NCBI GenBank assembly: GCA_019187085.1
Contig: JABARS010000019.1
Location: forward strand, 1 to 64,000
Source of the DNA: Pseudorhodoplanes sp.
GTDB taxonomy: Bacteria; Pseudomonadota; Alphaproteobacteria; Rhizobiales; Xanthobacteraceae
DNA length: 64,000 nucleotides
Direction of reading: 5' to 3'
The notes below the pieces were generated by a model. The model did no database searches and was not told where the DNA came from. It saw only the letters and a program-made list of their open reading frames with translations. A program made the translations under genes and the position numbers. Below, one piece after another: positions 9,546 to 17,783 of the stretch; position 1 is the stretch's first letter; each line of letters starts with the position of its first letter.

Positions 9546-10256
9546 ATGGCGACCCTGACCCCTGAGGATCTGGAAATCGTTTCCCGGATTCCGGTATTCG
9601 GCGGCCTGAAGGCGGAGACCCGCGCACGCCTAATCGCGCCGGCCACCATCATCACCCTGAAGGAAGGCCATCCCTTGTTCCGCCAGGGCGACCCGGCAAC
9701 CGCATTCTTCATTGTGATCGACGGCTGGATCAAGCTTTACCGGATCACGATCGCCGGCGAAGAGGCGGTGATCCATGTGCTGACCAAGGGCGAGAGCTTC
9801 GCTGAAGCGGTAGCCTTTACCGGCAGCCGCTACCCGGCGACGGCGGAGGCGGTGAGCGCCGCGCGCGTCGTGCGCATCCCCTCCGATCACGTCGTGCGCT
9901 GCATCCGCGAGATGCCGGACATCGCGCTTGCCATTATCGCCTCGACCTCCCAGCATTTGCGCCAGCTCGTGCAGCAGGTCGAGCAGCTCAAGGCGCAAAG
10001 CGGCATCCAGCGCGTTGCGGAGTTTCTGGCTTCACTGTGTCCTTCGACCGCAGGCTCCCACACGATCGCGCTGCCGTATGACAAGGCACTGATCGCCGGG
10101 CGTCTCGGCCTGAAGCCGGAATCGCTTTCGCGCGCATTCGCCAAACTCCGTGCGGTCGGCGTCGAGGTACGCGCGTCGCACGTGGTGGTGAACGAGGTCA
10201 CGAAACTGCGCGATGTCGCCGATAACGAGCGGATCAAGACGCGCGGCTGCATCTAG
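9546..10256 (+). CDS. Crp/Fnr-family transcriptional regulator, Dnr type
   Basis: 236-residue regulator: cyclic-nucleotide-binding-like beta roll (residues 10-120), long dimerisation helix (around 125-155) and a helix-turn-helix whose recognition helix GLKPESLSRAF carries E192, S195 and R196, the E--SR set that reads TTGA half-sites. It has no N-terminal cysteine cluster, so it is not an O2-sensing Fnr; Dnr/NnrR-type regulators that respond to NO through heme look like this. TTGAY-N4-RTCAA boxes precede its own gene and at least five nearby denitrification genes, making it the likely local master regulator of NO/nitrite respiration. Confidence 0.8.
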   Translation: MATLTPEDLEIVSRIPVFGGLKAETRARLIAPATIITLKEGHPLFRQGDPATAFFIVIDGWIKLYRITIAGEEAVIHVLTKGESFAEAVAFTGSRYPATAEAVSAARVVRIPSDHVVRCIREMPDIALAIIASTSQHLRQLVQQVEQLKAQSGIQRVAEFLASLCPSTAGSHTIALPYDKALIAGRLGLKPESLSRAFAKLRAVGVEVRASHVVVNEVTKLRDVADNERIKTRGCI

Positions 10257-10366
10257 CCGATGCGGACGGCGGCGGTATCCGCCGCGTGCCCGGAAAATGG
10301 GTTGCCCGCCCCCGTCCGCCATGCAATGTGAAAATCCGAATACATCAGGCGGGGGAGGCGTATCCG

Positions 10367-10774
10367 ATGGCTCATCGCGTTTTGCATCCGGCGGACTGGG
10401 CACCGCCGATCGGATACGCCAACGGGATCGAAGCCGTGCGCGGCCGGCTCGTCTTCATTGCCGGACAGGTCGGCTGGGACGCGCAGCAGCGCTTCCAGAG
10501 CGAGGATCTCGTTCCGCAGTTCGAGCAGGCACTCAGGAACATACTCGCGATCCTGGCGGAAGCCGGGGGCCGGCCGGAGCACATCTGCCGCGTGACGGCT
10601 TTCTGCATCGACAAGCCGGGCTATCTCGCCCATCGCTCGGAACTGGGCCGTATCTGGCGGAACTTGATGGGCAAGCATTACCCCGCCATGAGCATGATTT
10701 TCGTCGCCGATCTGCTCGACTCTCCCGGCAAGATCGAGCTGGAAGCGACAGCGGTGATTCCCGACGGCGATTGA
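10367..10774 (+). CDS. RidA (YjgF/L-PSP)-family protein without the usual active-site arginine
   Basis: 135-residue Rid-domain protein; GGGGGAGG precedes the ATG at 10367. The C-terminal motif that reads YPAR in the imine deaminase RidA reads YPAM here, so the arginine needed for 2-aminoacrylate deamination is missing. The Rid fold is otherwise complete (IAGQVG, ENIL-like helix, IELEA strand). Rid-family genes often accompany 2-aminobenzoyl-CoA and other aromatic catabolic clusters, which links it loosely to the operon at 3.4-8.7 kb. The reaction is unknown. Confidence 0.72.
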   Translation: MAHRVLHPADWAPPIGYANGIEAVRGRLVFIAGQVGWDAQQRFQSEDLVPQFEQALRNILAILAEAGGRPEHICRVTAFCIDKPGYLAHRSELGRIWRNLMGKHYPAMSMIFVADLLDSPGKIELEATAVIPDGD

Positions 10775-10843
10775 CCGGCCGGCGACCGCCTTTCCCTGTC
10801 GAATTTCTAACGATGAGGCAGGCGCCGCCTGCACGCCGTGCGT

Positions 10844-11260
10844 TCAGCGCAGCAGCGACCTGATTTTCGGGAGCACGGCCGCACGCCATTTAGAGGCGCC
10901 GGAACTCTGCTCAACGATCACGCCGTTGGAGACGACAATCCAGAGTGGAACACCGGTGCCGCGCCCGAGCTGGTCGCGATAGGAACGCAGATCGTGCGGC
11001 CAGTAATCGTCCTTGAGAAGCTCGAACAGCGTCGGCGCTTTCACCTCCCGATAGGTGATGCGCGAAAACTCCGTCGTTGAACGGAAGTTCTCTCCGTCGT
11101 CCTTTTGCCATTTGCGGCAGGGCGAGCAGTCTTCGGCGCCGACGTACAGAAGTAAAACGTTTTTCGCTTCGCCGGACCGCGTGGGTGCCGCGAAATACAG
11201 AAACGCCGTTGCACCCAGCACTGCAATGCTCGCCAGAAAAGCGGCAAGCCGATTGCTCAT
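10844..11260 (-). CDS. Membrane-anchored thioredoxin-fold protein
   Basis: 138 residues. One N-terminal transmembrane or signal segment (about residues 5-25) is followed by a periplasmic thioredoxin-like domain with the redox motif CSPC (C45/C48) after a beta strand, and a cis-proline candidate in GVPLWIV. It diverges from the NO reductase-like operon with about 125 bp between the two starts. Possible roles are reduction of periplasmic thiols or copper-site assembly for the CuA subunit next door. I do not recognise a named family beyond thioredoxin-like. Confidence 0.6.
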   Translation of the reverse strand: MSNRLAAFLASIAVLGATAFLYFAAPTRSGEAKNVLLLYVGAEDCSPCRKWQKDDGENFRSTTEFSRITYREVKAPTLFELLKDDYWPHDLRSYRDQLGRGTGVPLWIVVSNGVIVEQSSGASKWRAAVLPKIRSLLR

Positions 11261-11316
11261 GGGCGCTGCCTCTCCGTTCCGATAGTTAAAATATTCAAGC
11301 GGTGTGTTTGAGGGCC

Positions 11317-11330
11317 TTGACCGATGTCAA
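11317..11330 (+). promoter_or_regulatory. FNR/Dnr box before the NO reductase-like operon
   Basis: TTGAC-CGAT-GTCAA, a perfect inverted repeat of the Dnr/Fnr half-site, centred 64 bp before the ATG at 11387. An earlier in-frame ATG at 11324 lies inside the box, which argues against using it as the start. Confidence 0.78.
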
Positions 11331-11386
11331 TCAGCCTTTTGGCCCAGGGACCTAGATATTGCGCTCTACAAAGCAGAGGTCTGCCG

Positions 11387-11569
11387 ATGTCGACCAAGGA
11401 AACAAATGTGAATGTGGGTGGGGCTGGCGCGAAGAGCGAACCTATTCCCTTCATGCAACGGCTGCTCGACAGCCCGTTATTGCTACTTTTTCTCGGCGTC
11501 GCGATTCCGACGCTGCTCTATACGCTCTGGGGGGTGATGGAGGTCGTCGCCATCCCACTGGCGAAGTAA
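11387..11569 (+). CDS. Small single-span membrane protein of the heme-copper reductase operon
   Basis: 60 residues: a polar N-terminus, then one transmembrane helix (about 28-55: PLLLLFLGVAIPTLLYTLWG). AGAGG precedes the ATG. It is 19 bp ahead of the CuA subunit gene in the same operon. Size and position resemble the small subunit IIa of B-family (ba3-type) oxidases, so it may be an accessory subunit that packs against the catalytic core. There are no recognisable functional residues. Confidence 0.6.
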   Translation: MSTKETNVNVGGAGAKSEPIPFMQRLLDSPLLLLFLGVAIPTLLYTLWGVMEVVAIPLAK

Positions 11570-11588
11570 GGATCCCGGAGGAGATATC

Positions 11589-12170
11589 ATGGCTATTGCA
11601 CCGCCCGAGCAACGAATCTGGTGGCGTGAACCGATCGAGAGGGTCGAGTTGACATGGATTGTCATCGCCTTCCTCTGGGCGCTGTTCATGTTCTTTTTCA
11701 TGATCGCCTGGCACTTCATCGGCCAGCAGAACCTGAGCCCCGAAGCGTATCGGATCCTACCTTCCGCCTACGAGCAGAAGGTTGAGGAGTTCGCTAAGAA
11801 GTATCAGGTGCGCGAAGAGAAGGGCGTGCCCGTCGTGCGTCCGCCCGCGGGCTCCGACGTCTATATGCTCGGCCGGCTCTGGCAGTGGTGGCCGATCCTG
11901 GAACTCGAGCAGGGACAGAGCTACCGGTTCCATCTCTCGTCCATCGATTGGCAGCACGGCTTCTCGCTGCAGCCGACCAACATCAATCTGCAGGTCCATC
12001 CCGGCTATGAGCACGTGATCACGCTCACGCCGACGGAAACCGGCCAGTTCGGGATCGTCTGCAACGAATTCTGCGGCATCGGCCATCACACGATGACCGG
12101 CAAGATTTACGTCACTCAGAAAAAAGCCGAGACCGCGCCACGCGTGGCGCAGAAGGAGGAACGGCGATGA
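11589..12170 (+). CDS. CuA-containing subunit II of a heme-copper NO reductase/oxidase
   Basis: 193 residues: one N-terminal transmembrane helix (about 20-42) and a periplasmic cupredoxin domain. The binuclear CuA ligands are all present: H123, C158, C162, H166 and M169 (CNEFCGIGHHTM). It accepts electrons from cytochrome c and passes them to the catalytic subunit encoded by the next gene, which it overlaps by 4 bp. The single helix and short length are typical of B-family-derived enzymes. Candidate name norS if this is an sNOR (NorSY-SenC) complex; I leave the symbol open. Confidence 0.8.
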   Translation: MAIAPPEQRIWWREPIERVELTWIVIAFLWALFMFFFMIAWHFIGQQNLSPEAYRILPSAYEQKVEEFAKKYQVREEKGVPVVRPPAGSDVYMLGRLWQWWPILELEQGQSYRFHLSSIDWQHGFSLQPTNINLQVHPGYEHVITLTPTETGQFGIVCNEFCGIGHHTMTGKIYVTQKKAETAPRVAQKEERR

Positions 12171-13885
12171 CTGCGGAAACCGCTGTTGGCGTGGCGCGAC
12201 AGTTCACGTCGCGCACCTGCCAATTCACCGGGCTGCGCGTAGACGTCGCTGCGCAGAACCTGATCAAAGCGAATGCCGTAGCCGCCGTCGTCTTCCTCGC
12301 CATCGGCGGTCTCATGGGCCTTCTGGTCGCGCTCACACGCTGGCCGGCGGTGCATCTGCTTCCCGCCGAATGGTTCTACCTGGTCCTGACCGGGCACGGC
12401 GCCAACGTGCTCCTGTTCTGGATCATCTTCTTTGAAATGGCGGTGCTGATCTTCGCATCGACCATCCTGCTGAATGCGCGGATGGTCATGCCGAAACTCG
12501 CCTGGTTCGCCTTTATCCTGATGGTGGTGGGTGCCGTTCTCGGCAATGTCGCCGTGCTGCAGGGTGAATCGAGCGTGATGTTCACCTCCTATCCGCCGAT
12601 GATGGCCAAGCCGCACTTCTATCTGGCGCTGATCCTGTTCGCGGTCGGCGCGCTGATCGTCGTCGGCCAGTTCTTCGCCAATCTGATTGTGGCGAAGGAG
12701 GAGGGGGCTTTCCAGGGGTCGATGCCGCTGGTCACTTTCGGTGCGCTGACGGCCGCGATCATCGCGGTCTGGACGATCCTTTCGGGCGCGGCGATCCTGA
12801 TCCCGACGCTGATGTGGTCGATGGGCTGGCTCTCGGACGTGGACCCGCTGGTGTACAAGGTCGTCTGGTGGGGCATGGGTCATGCCTCGCAGCAGATCAA
12901 CGTCTCCGCTCACGTTTCGCTCTGGTACCTGGTCGGAGCCTTGCTGCTGGGCGCCAAGCCGCTCTCGGAGAAAGTCAGTCGTACGGCCTTCTTCCTCTAC
13001 ATCCTCTTCCTGCAGCTCGCGTCGGCGCACCATCTGCTCGCCGAGCCGGGCCTGTCGGCAAGCTGGAAGATCGTCAATACCAGCTACATGATGTATCTGG
13101 CGGTGTTGGGTTCCATGATCCACGGACTGACCGTCCCGGGTTCCTGGGAAGCCGCGCAGCGCCGGAACGGCTATGACAAGGGCATGTTCGAGTGGCTGCG
13201 CAAGGCGCCGTGGGGTAACCCGGCCTTCTCGGGTACGTTCCTGTCGCTTGTGATGTTCGGCTTCATCGGCGGTATCTCCGGTGTGGTGCTCGGTACCGAG
13301 CAGCTCAACGTGCTGATGCACAACACGCTGTATGTGCCGGGCCACTTCCATGGAACGGTCGTCACCGGAACGACGCTCGCCTTCATGGCCGCGACCTATC
13401 TCGTGCTGCCGCTGATTTTCCAGCGCGAGATCATCTGGCCGAAGCTTGCCAAGATCCAGCCCTACCTGTTCGGGATCGGGGCGGCCGGCATCTCGCTGTT
13501 CATGATGGGCGCCGGCACGCTGGGCGTCGCACGGCGGCACTGGGATATCACCTTCTCCGACGCGGAACTGAACTTCGCGCATTCGGCGGGTGCGTTTCTC
13601 ATGATGGGCCTGAACGGCGTGTTCGCGGTCATCGCGGCGCTCGGCGGCATCATCTATGTGCTTGTGGTCGTCGGCACCGTGCTGTGGGGCAAGAAGATCA
13701 CCAGCGGCCACAAGCTCACCTTCCCGCTTCATGCGGGCGGGGCGGCGGCGGCCTCCCAGTACGGCAGCCACGCGACGGTGAAACTGCCCGGCACGATTGT
13801 GCTGATCGCAATCTTCTTCGTCTCGTTCGTGCTCTACTACTTCATCAACTGGAAGTATCTCTCTGAATTGTGGCTGTTCCGCTGA
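12167..13885 (+). CDS. Heme-copper catalytic subunit lacking the cross-linked Tyr: probable NO reductase (sNOR/eNOR-like)
   Basis: 572-residue polytopic subunit. Heme and CuB ligands are visible: H77 (low-spin heme), H239 plus H288/H289 (CuB), and H393/H395 in VPGHFHGTV, a B-family signature. The position four residues after H239, which is the cross-linked tyrosine in O2 reductases, is Q243 (GHASQQ). Loss of that tyrosine is characteristic of NO reductases in this superfamily. Gene order (CuA subunit, this subunit, SCO/SenC downstream) matches the norSY-senC type seen in nitrifiers, and an FNR/Dnr box precedes the operon. It probably reduces NO to N2O with electrons from cytochrome c; low-activity O2 reduction is an alternative. 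Confidence 0.78.
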   Translation: MTAETAVGVARQFTSRTCQFTGLRVDVAAQNLIKANAVAAVVFLAIGGLMGLLVALTRWPAVHLLPAEWFYLVLTGHGANVLLFWIIFFEMAVLIFASTILLNARMVMPKLAWFAFILMVVGAVLGNVAVLQGESSVMFTSYPPMMAKPHFYLALILFAVGALIVVGQFFANLIVAKEEGAFQGSMPLVTFGALTAAIIAVWTILSGAAILIPTLMWSMGWLSDVDPLVYKVVWWGMGHASQQINVSAHVSLWYLVGALLLGAKPLSEKVSRTAFFLYILFLQLASAHHLLAEPGLSASWKIVNTSYMMYLAVLGSMIHGLTVPGSWEAAQRRNGYDKGMFEWLRKAPWGNPAFSGTFLSLVMFGFIGGISGVVLGTEQLNVLMHNTLYVPGHFHGTVVTGTTLAFMAATYLVLPLIFQREIIWPKLAKIQPYLFGIGAAGISLFMMGAGTLGVARRHWDITFSDAELNFAHSAGAFLMMGLNGVFAVIAALGGIIYVLVVVGTVLWGKKITSGHKLTFPLHAGGAAAASQYGSHATVKLPGTIVLIAIFFVSFVLYYFINWKYLSELWLFR

Positions 13886-13904
13886 GCTGCAAAAAAGAGG
13901 ACAC

Positions 13905-14780
13905 ATGATGCTCGCCGCGATCCGTACGACCTGTTCGCTTCTGAAACTCAGAATCGGGGTTGCGATCGCGGCGAGTGCGCTTGCCGGCATGGTGGCGGGC
14001 AAGGACGTCTCGCCGGGCTTCGGCCAGATCGTGATCCTGCTGATCGCGGTGTTGGGTGCGTCGGGGGCGGCGGGCGCATTCAACCATTATTACGAACGCG
14101 AGCTGGACCGGCGGATGGCGCGTACGCGCTCCCGCCCGTTCGCGAGCGGCCGGTTGCAGCCAAGCGCCTGGTGGCCGGTCGCGTTTGCAATCCTCCTCGT
14201 GGCGTCACTGCTGCTGGCCGCGGCTGCAGGCGGCTTGCTCTCGTCGCTGTTCGTCTTTCTCGGCGCCTTCACCTACGGGATCGTCTACACTGTCTGGCTG
14301 AAGCGCCAGAGCGTCTGGAACATCGTCATTGGCGGACTGGCAGGCAGTTTTGCCGTGCTTGCGGGCGCGGCCGCGGTCGGATCCTCGCTCGAACCGTTCC
14401 CGATCGCACTGGCGATCGTACTGTTTCTGTGGACGCCACCCCATTTCTGGAGCCTTGCCGCGGCCAAGCGCGAGGATTACGCGGCCGCCGGCATTCCGAT
14501 GCTGCCGGGTGTCACCTCGCAGCCGGTCTGGACGTCGGCCATCCTGCTGCACACGCTGGCTTTGGTTGCGATCTCGCTCGTGCCGCTCTGGTACGGCCAG
14601 GGCTGGGCTTATGGCGTCTGCGCCACGATTGGGGGCGTGTGGTTTCTCTGGAAGAGCCTGCTGCTCTTTCTCGCGCCCGGCCAGCGGACGGCGATGGCGA
14701 ACTTCTTCGCTTCACTGATCCAATTGACGCTTCTGATCCTCGGTGTCGGGCTCGATTATCTGGCCCGCTATGTCGGGTGA
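13905..14780 (+). CDS. cyoE: Protoheme IX farnesyltransferase (heme O synthase)
   Basis: 291-residue UbiA-family prenyltransferase with about eight membrane helices and the diphosphate-binding motif NHYYERELDRRMART (N/D-rich motif 1), plus the second motif region WTPPHFWSLA...REDY. It converts heme B to heme O. It follows the catalytic subunit by 19 bp, which suggests the neighbouring reductase uses a farnesylated heme. No heme A synthase (ctaA) gene lies in the window. The next gene begins 11 bp before its end. Confidence 0.85.
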   Translation: MMLAAIRTTCSLLKLRIGVAIAASALAGMVAGKDVSPGFGQIVILLIAVLGASGAAGAFNHYYERELDRRMARTRSRPFASGRLQPSAWWPVAFAILLVASLLLAAAAGGLLSSLFVFLGAFTYGIVYTVWLKRQSVWNIVIGGLAGSFAVLAGAAAVGSSLEPFPIALAIVLFLWTPPHFWSLAAAKREDYAAAGIPMLPGVTSQPVWTSAILLHTLALVAISLVPLWYGQGWAYGVCATIGGVWFLWKSLLLFLAPGQRTAMANFFASLIQLTLLILGVGLDYLARYVG

Positions 14781-15588
14781 GGCCGTGCGCACCTTCGCCA
14801 TGATTGTTGCCGTAGGGGGGATTCTCGCCGCCGTTCCGACGCTCGCCAGCACGCAGGCGCCTTCTGCCCGTCTCGATGCGAGACAGGCGCTCGAACGCAG
14901 CGAATCCGCGATCGGCCGCACTATCGGCAGCTACACGTTGACGACGGCGTCAGGACAGAGCCTCGGACTTGCATCGCTGCGCGAAAAGCCGCTCGTGATC
15001 AGCTTGGTCTATTCCGCCTGCAGTTCGGTCTGTCCGGTGACCACCCAGCATCTGATTGACGCCGTTGATCAGGCGAACAAGGTCTTCGGCGCCGACCGGT
15101 TCAACATCCTGACGGTCGGGTTCGACGCGCGAAACGACACGCCCGTGCGCATGGGTCAGTTCGCCTCGATGCAGGGCATTAAGGCGTCGAACTGGTACGT
15201 CGCGAGCGCCGACAGCGCCACCATCAGCGCACTGTTGCGCGATCTGGGATTCAGCTATGCGCGTATTGCAGGCGGCTTCGATCACGTCACGCAGACTACA
15301 ATTCTCGACCGTGGCGGGCGCGTCTATCGCCACGTCTATGGAGACGATTTTCCTATCCGCATATTCATGGAACCGCTGCGCGACGTGGTTTATGGCCAGA
15401 CTCAACCGCTGACCGTCAGCGGAATCATCGATCGGATTAAGTTTATCTGCACGACCTTCGATCCAGGCGCGGGCCGCTATAAGATCGACTATGGGTTGAT
15501 TTTCGGCAGCTCGCTCGGCGCCCTCTCGTTGCTTATATTCGGCTTCCTGATCGCGCGTGAATGGCGCCGGACGACGCGCCGGGCCTGA
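14770..15588 (+). CDS. SCO1/SenC-family copper chaperone with C-terminal membrane anchor
   Basis: 272 residues. After an N-terminal signal segment comes a thioredoxin-like SCO domain with copper ligands C84 and C88 (CSSVC) and H172 (FDHVTQ). A C-terminal transmembrane helix (about 242-265) anchors it, so it is held in the membrane at one or both ends. It should deliver copper to the CuA centre encoded upstream. SenC is the third gene of norSY-senC clusters, which supports the NO reductase reading. The ATG at 14770 overlaps cyoE. Confidence 0.8.
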   Translation: MSGEAVRTFAMIVAVGGILAAVPTLASTQAPSARLDARQALERSESAIGRTIGSYTLTTASGQSLGLASLREKPLVISLVYSACSSVCPVTTQHLIDAVDQANKVFGADRFNILTVGFDARNDTPVRMGQFASMQGIKASNWYVASADSATISALLRDLGFSYARIAGGFDHVTQTTILDRGGRVYRHVYGDDFPIRIFMEPLRDVVYGQTQPLTVSGIIDRIKFICTTFDPGAGRYKIDYGLIFGSSLGALSLLIFGFLIAREWRRTTRRA

Positions 15589-15594
15589 GCGCGA

Positions 15595-15608
15595 TTGTGA
15601 TTTGTCAA
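15595..15608 (+). promoter_or_regulatory. Degenerate FNR/Dnr box before the cytochrome b/ferredoxin fusion gene
   Basis: TTGTG-ATTT-GTCAA: one intact half-site and one with a mismatch. Its centre is 58 bp before the GTG at 15660, the same spacing as the better boxes nearby, so it may give this gene an internal promoter. Confidence 0.45.
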
Positions 15609-15659
15609 GGAATGCCGGGCGCCAGGCGTTAGCCTAATAAAAATTGACAGGAGCACGGC

Positions 15660-17276
15660 GTGATTCACGCAATCCGAGCTATTTTGCGGCGCGGCTTCGA
15701 ACTCATCGAACGGCCATTCGACTATCTGTTCGGCGCCTCGCTCAATCCGCTCAAGCAGCTTGGCGCACTCGGCTTTTTCTTTTTCTGGGTCGTCGCGGTC
15801 AGCGGAATCTATCTGTTCATCTTCTTCGACACCGGCATCGAGCGTGCCTATCAGTCGGTCGAATATCTGACCAACGATCACTGGTACCATGCTGGCGTCA
15901 TGCGCAGCCTGCACCGCTACGCGTCCGATCTGATGGTCGTCATGGTGCTGACGCATCTGCTGCGTGAGTTCGCCTACGATCATTATCGCGGCGCGCGCTG
16001 GTTTTCCTGGTTTACCGGCCTGCCGATTATCTGGCTGCTCTATACGAGCGGCATCACCGGCTACTGGCTGGTTTGGGACAAGCTCGCGCACTATGTCGCG
16101 ATCGTGTCCTCGGAACTGCTCGACTGGCTGCCGATCTTTGGCGAGCCCATCGCACGCAATTTCATCTCCACTGGTACCCTGACGAGCCGCTTCTTCACCT
16201 TAATGGTGTTCATGCATGTAGCGGTGCCGCTGATCCTTTTGTTCATCATGTGGGTGCACATCATCCGCATTTCGCGGCCGAAGGTGAATCCGCCGCGCAT
16301 GCTGGCCGGACTCACGCTCGCCGCGCTGATCGCGGTATCGCTCTGGAAGCCTGCGGTCTCGCAGGGCCATGTCGACATGGCCAAGGTGTCGACCGAACTC
16401 GGCCTCGATTGGCTTTATCTGCCGCTCTATCCTCTGGTTGATTTGTGGGGCAAAGGCGGCGTGTGGGCGTTCCTGCTCGCCTTTTCGGTCATGCTCGGGC
16501 TGATGCCGTGGCTGCCGCCGCTGCGCAGGGCAAAGGCAGCCGAGGTCTTCCTCGATCACTGCAACGGGTGCGGGCGCTGCGTGGAGGATTGTCCCTACGA
16601 GGCGATCCGGATGGTGAAGCGGACAGACGCGCTGCCGTTCCCGACCCAGGCTCAGGTCAATCCGTCGCTCTGCGTCGCCTGCGGCATCTGCGCGGGCGCC
16701 TGTCCCTCGTCGACGCCGTTCCGTCGGACCGAGGACCTCGTCACCGGCATCGATTTGCCGGAATATCCGATCCGGCTGCTGCGTGAGCGGACGGTTGCTA
16801 TGTCCAGCACTCTCTCCGGCCCGGCCCGGGTTCTGGTGCTGGCCTGCGACCATGGCGGCGCGGCCCGTCGCAAGGAGCAGACCGTGCATGTGCCGTGCGT
16901 GGCCATGGTGCCGCCGTCCTTGATCGATTTCATCCTCAGCCGAAATCTGGCAGACGGTGTGGTCGTGGCGGGCTGCTCGGAATCCGCCTGCTTTAACCGG
17001 CTTGGCGGCGACTGGACCGAGCAGCGCTTCGCAGGCGAGCGCGATCCCTATCTGCGTGCACGCGTGCCGCGCGAGCGGATTGCCACCGTCTGGACCTCCA
17101 AACTTGCGGTCAGTCAGACCGAGGCGAGCATCGCGGCCTTTACGGACAAGATTGCCGCGTTGCCGCCGGCAAAATTGCGCTCGCCCCTGCCGCCTTCGAT
17201 CCGCATCCTGGAGCAGGGCGCGGACGAAACGCAGGCTGCGGGCGGCCAGCAGAAGGCGGAGGCGCCCAATGACTAA
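15660..17276 (+). CDS. Cytochrome b / 2x[4Fe-4S] / FlpD-like fusion protein
   Basis: 538-residue fusion. Residues 1-290 form a cytochrome b-type membrane domain with two heme-b pairs (H85/H99 and H186/H200). Residues 295-350 are a bacterial ferredoxin domain with C301-C304-C307-C311 and C338-C341-C344-C348. Residues 388-480 resemble the MvhD/FlpD (methyl-viologen-reducing hydrogenase delta) domain, with C396, C413, C439 and C444. The GTG start follows AGGAGC. It lies 71 bp after the SCO gene and overlaps the next gene by 8 bp. It probably moves electrons between the quinone pool and a cytoplasmic partner or the reductase encoded upstream; the direction is unknown. Confidence 0.75.
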   Translation: MIHAIRAILRRGFELIERPFDYLFGASLNPLKQLGALGFFFFWVVAVSGIYLFIFFDTGIERAYQSVEYLTNDHWYHAGVMRSLHRYASDLMVVMVLTHLLREFAYDHYRGARWFSWFTGLPIIWLLYTSGITGYWLVWDKLAHYVAIVSSELLDWLPIFGEPIARNFISTGTLTSRFFTLMVFMHVAVPLILLFIMWVHIIRISRPKVNPPRMLAGLTLAALIAVSLWKPAVSQGHVDMAKVSTELGLDWLYLPLYPLVDLWGKGGVWAFLLAFSVMLGLMPWLPPLRRAKAAEVFLDHCNGCGRCVEDCPYEAIRMVKRTDALPFPTQAQVNPSLCVACGICAGACPSSTPFRRTEDLVTGIDLPEYPIRLLRERTVAMSSTLSGPARVLVLACDHGGAARRKEQTVHVPCVAMVPPSLIDFILSRNLADGVVVAGCSESACFNRLGGDWTEQRFAGERDPYLRARVPRERIATVWTSKLAVSQTEASIAAFTDKIAALPPAKLRSPLPPSIRILEQGADETQAAGGQQKAEAPND

Positions 17277-17772
17277 TCCGCTGCGCACGGCCGGACAATT
17301 TGTGGTCATTCTCGCCCTATTCATGGCGGTGGCCGCCTTCTCGAACTGGCCAGTCTACCGGCAGAACCCGCAGGGGAGCGCGGTGGTGATGCTGACTTTC
17401 GTGCATGGCGCCGACCGCCAGGCCGAGTGCCGTCGCCTGACGCCGGCCGAAATCGCCAAACTGCCGCCCAATATGCGGCGGGTGCAGGAGTGCCCGCGCG
17501 GCCGCCGGTCGCTCGAGGTCGAACTCGATATCGGCGGCAAGACCGTCTATCGTGCGAGCCTGCCGCCGTCCGGCATTGCCGGGGACGGGCCGTCGAAAGT
17601 GTACGAGCGCTTCGTATGGCCGGCGGGCGAGTACGATATTGCCGTCAGGATGCGCGACTCGCCGCGGCGGGAAGGATTCGATTATATGCGCAGCGAGCAT
17701 GTGAAGCTTGCGCCGGATCAGTTGTTGGTTATCGATTTCAATCCGCAAGGTCGCGAATTTGTCTTTCGCTGA
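17269..17772 (+). CDS. Membrane-anchored periplasmic protein of unknown function
   Basis: 167 residues: one N-terminal transmembrane helix (about 8-27), then a soluble domain predicted to be periplasmic and rich in beta strands. I recognise no cofactor motif; two cysteines (in AECRRL and QECPRG) could form a disulfide. It overlaps the cytochrome b fusion gene by 8 bp and precedes the hemerythrin gene by 11 bp, so it belongs to the NO reductase-associated transcription unit. Position suggests an accessory or assembly factor, comparable to the uncharacterised last gene of norSY-senC clusters. Confidence 0.6.
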   Translation: MTNPLRTAGQFVVILALFMAVAAFSNWPVYRQNPQGSAVVMLTFVHGADRQAECRRLTPAEIAKLPPNMRRVQECPRGRRSLEVELDIGGKTVYRASLPPSGIAGDGPSKVYERFVWPAGEYDIAVRMRDSPRREGFDYMRSEHVKLAPDQLLVIDFNPQGREFVFR

Positions 17773-17783
17773 GAGGTGAAGTC

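Noticed and set aside
12116..14083. Long open frame (655 codons) on the minus strand
   Set aside because: Antisense to the heme-copper catalytic subunit and cyoE; its translation is rich in Arg, Glu and His with no fold signature, a typical mirror of GC-rich third-position codon bias.
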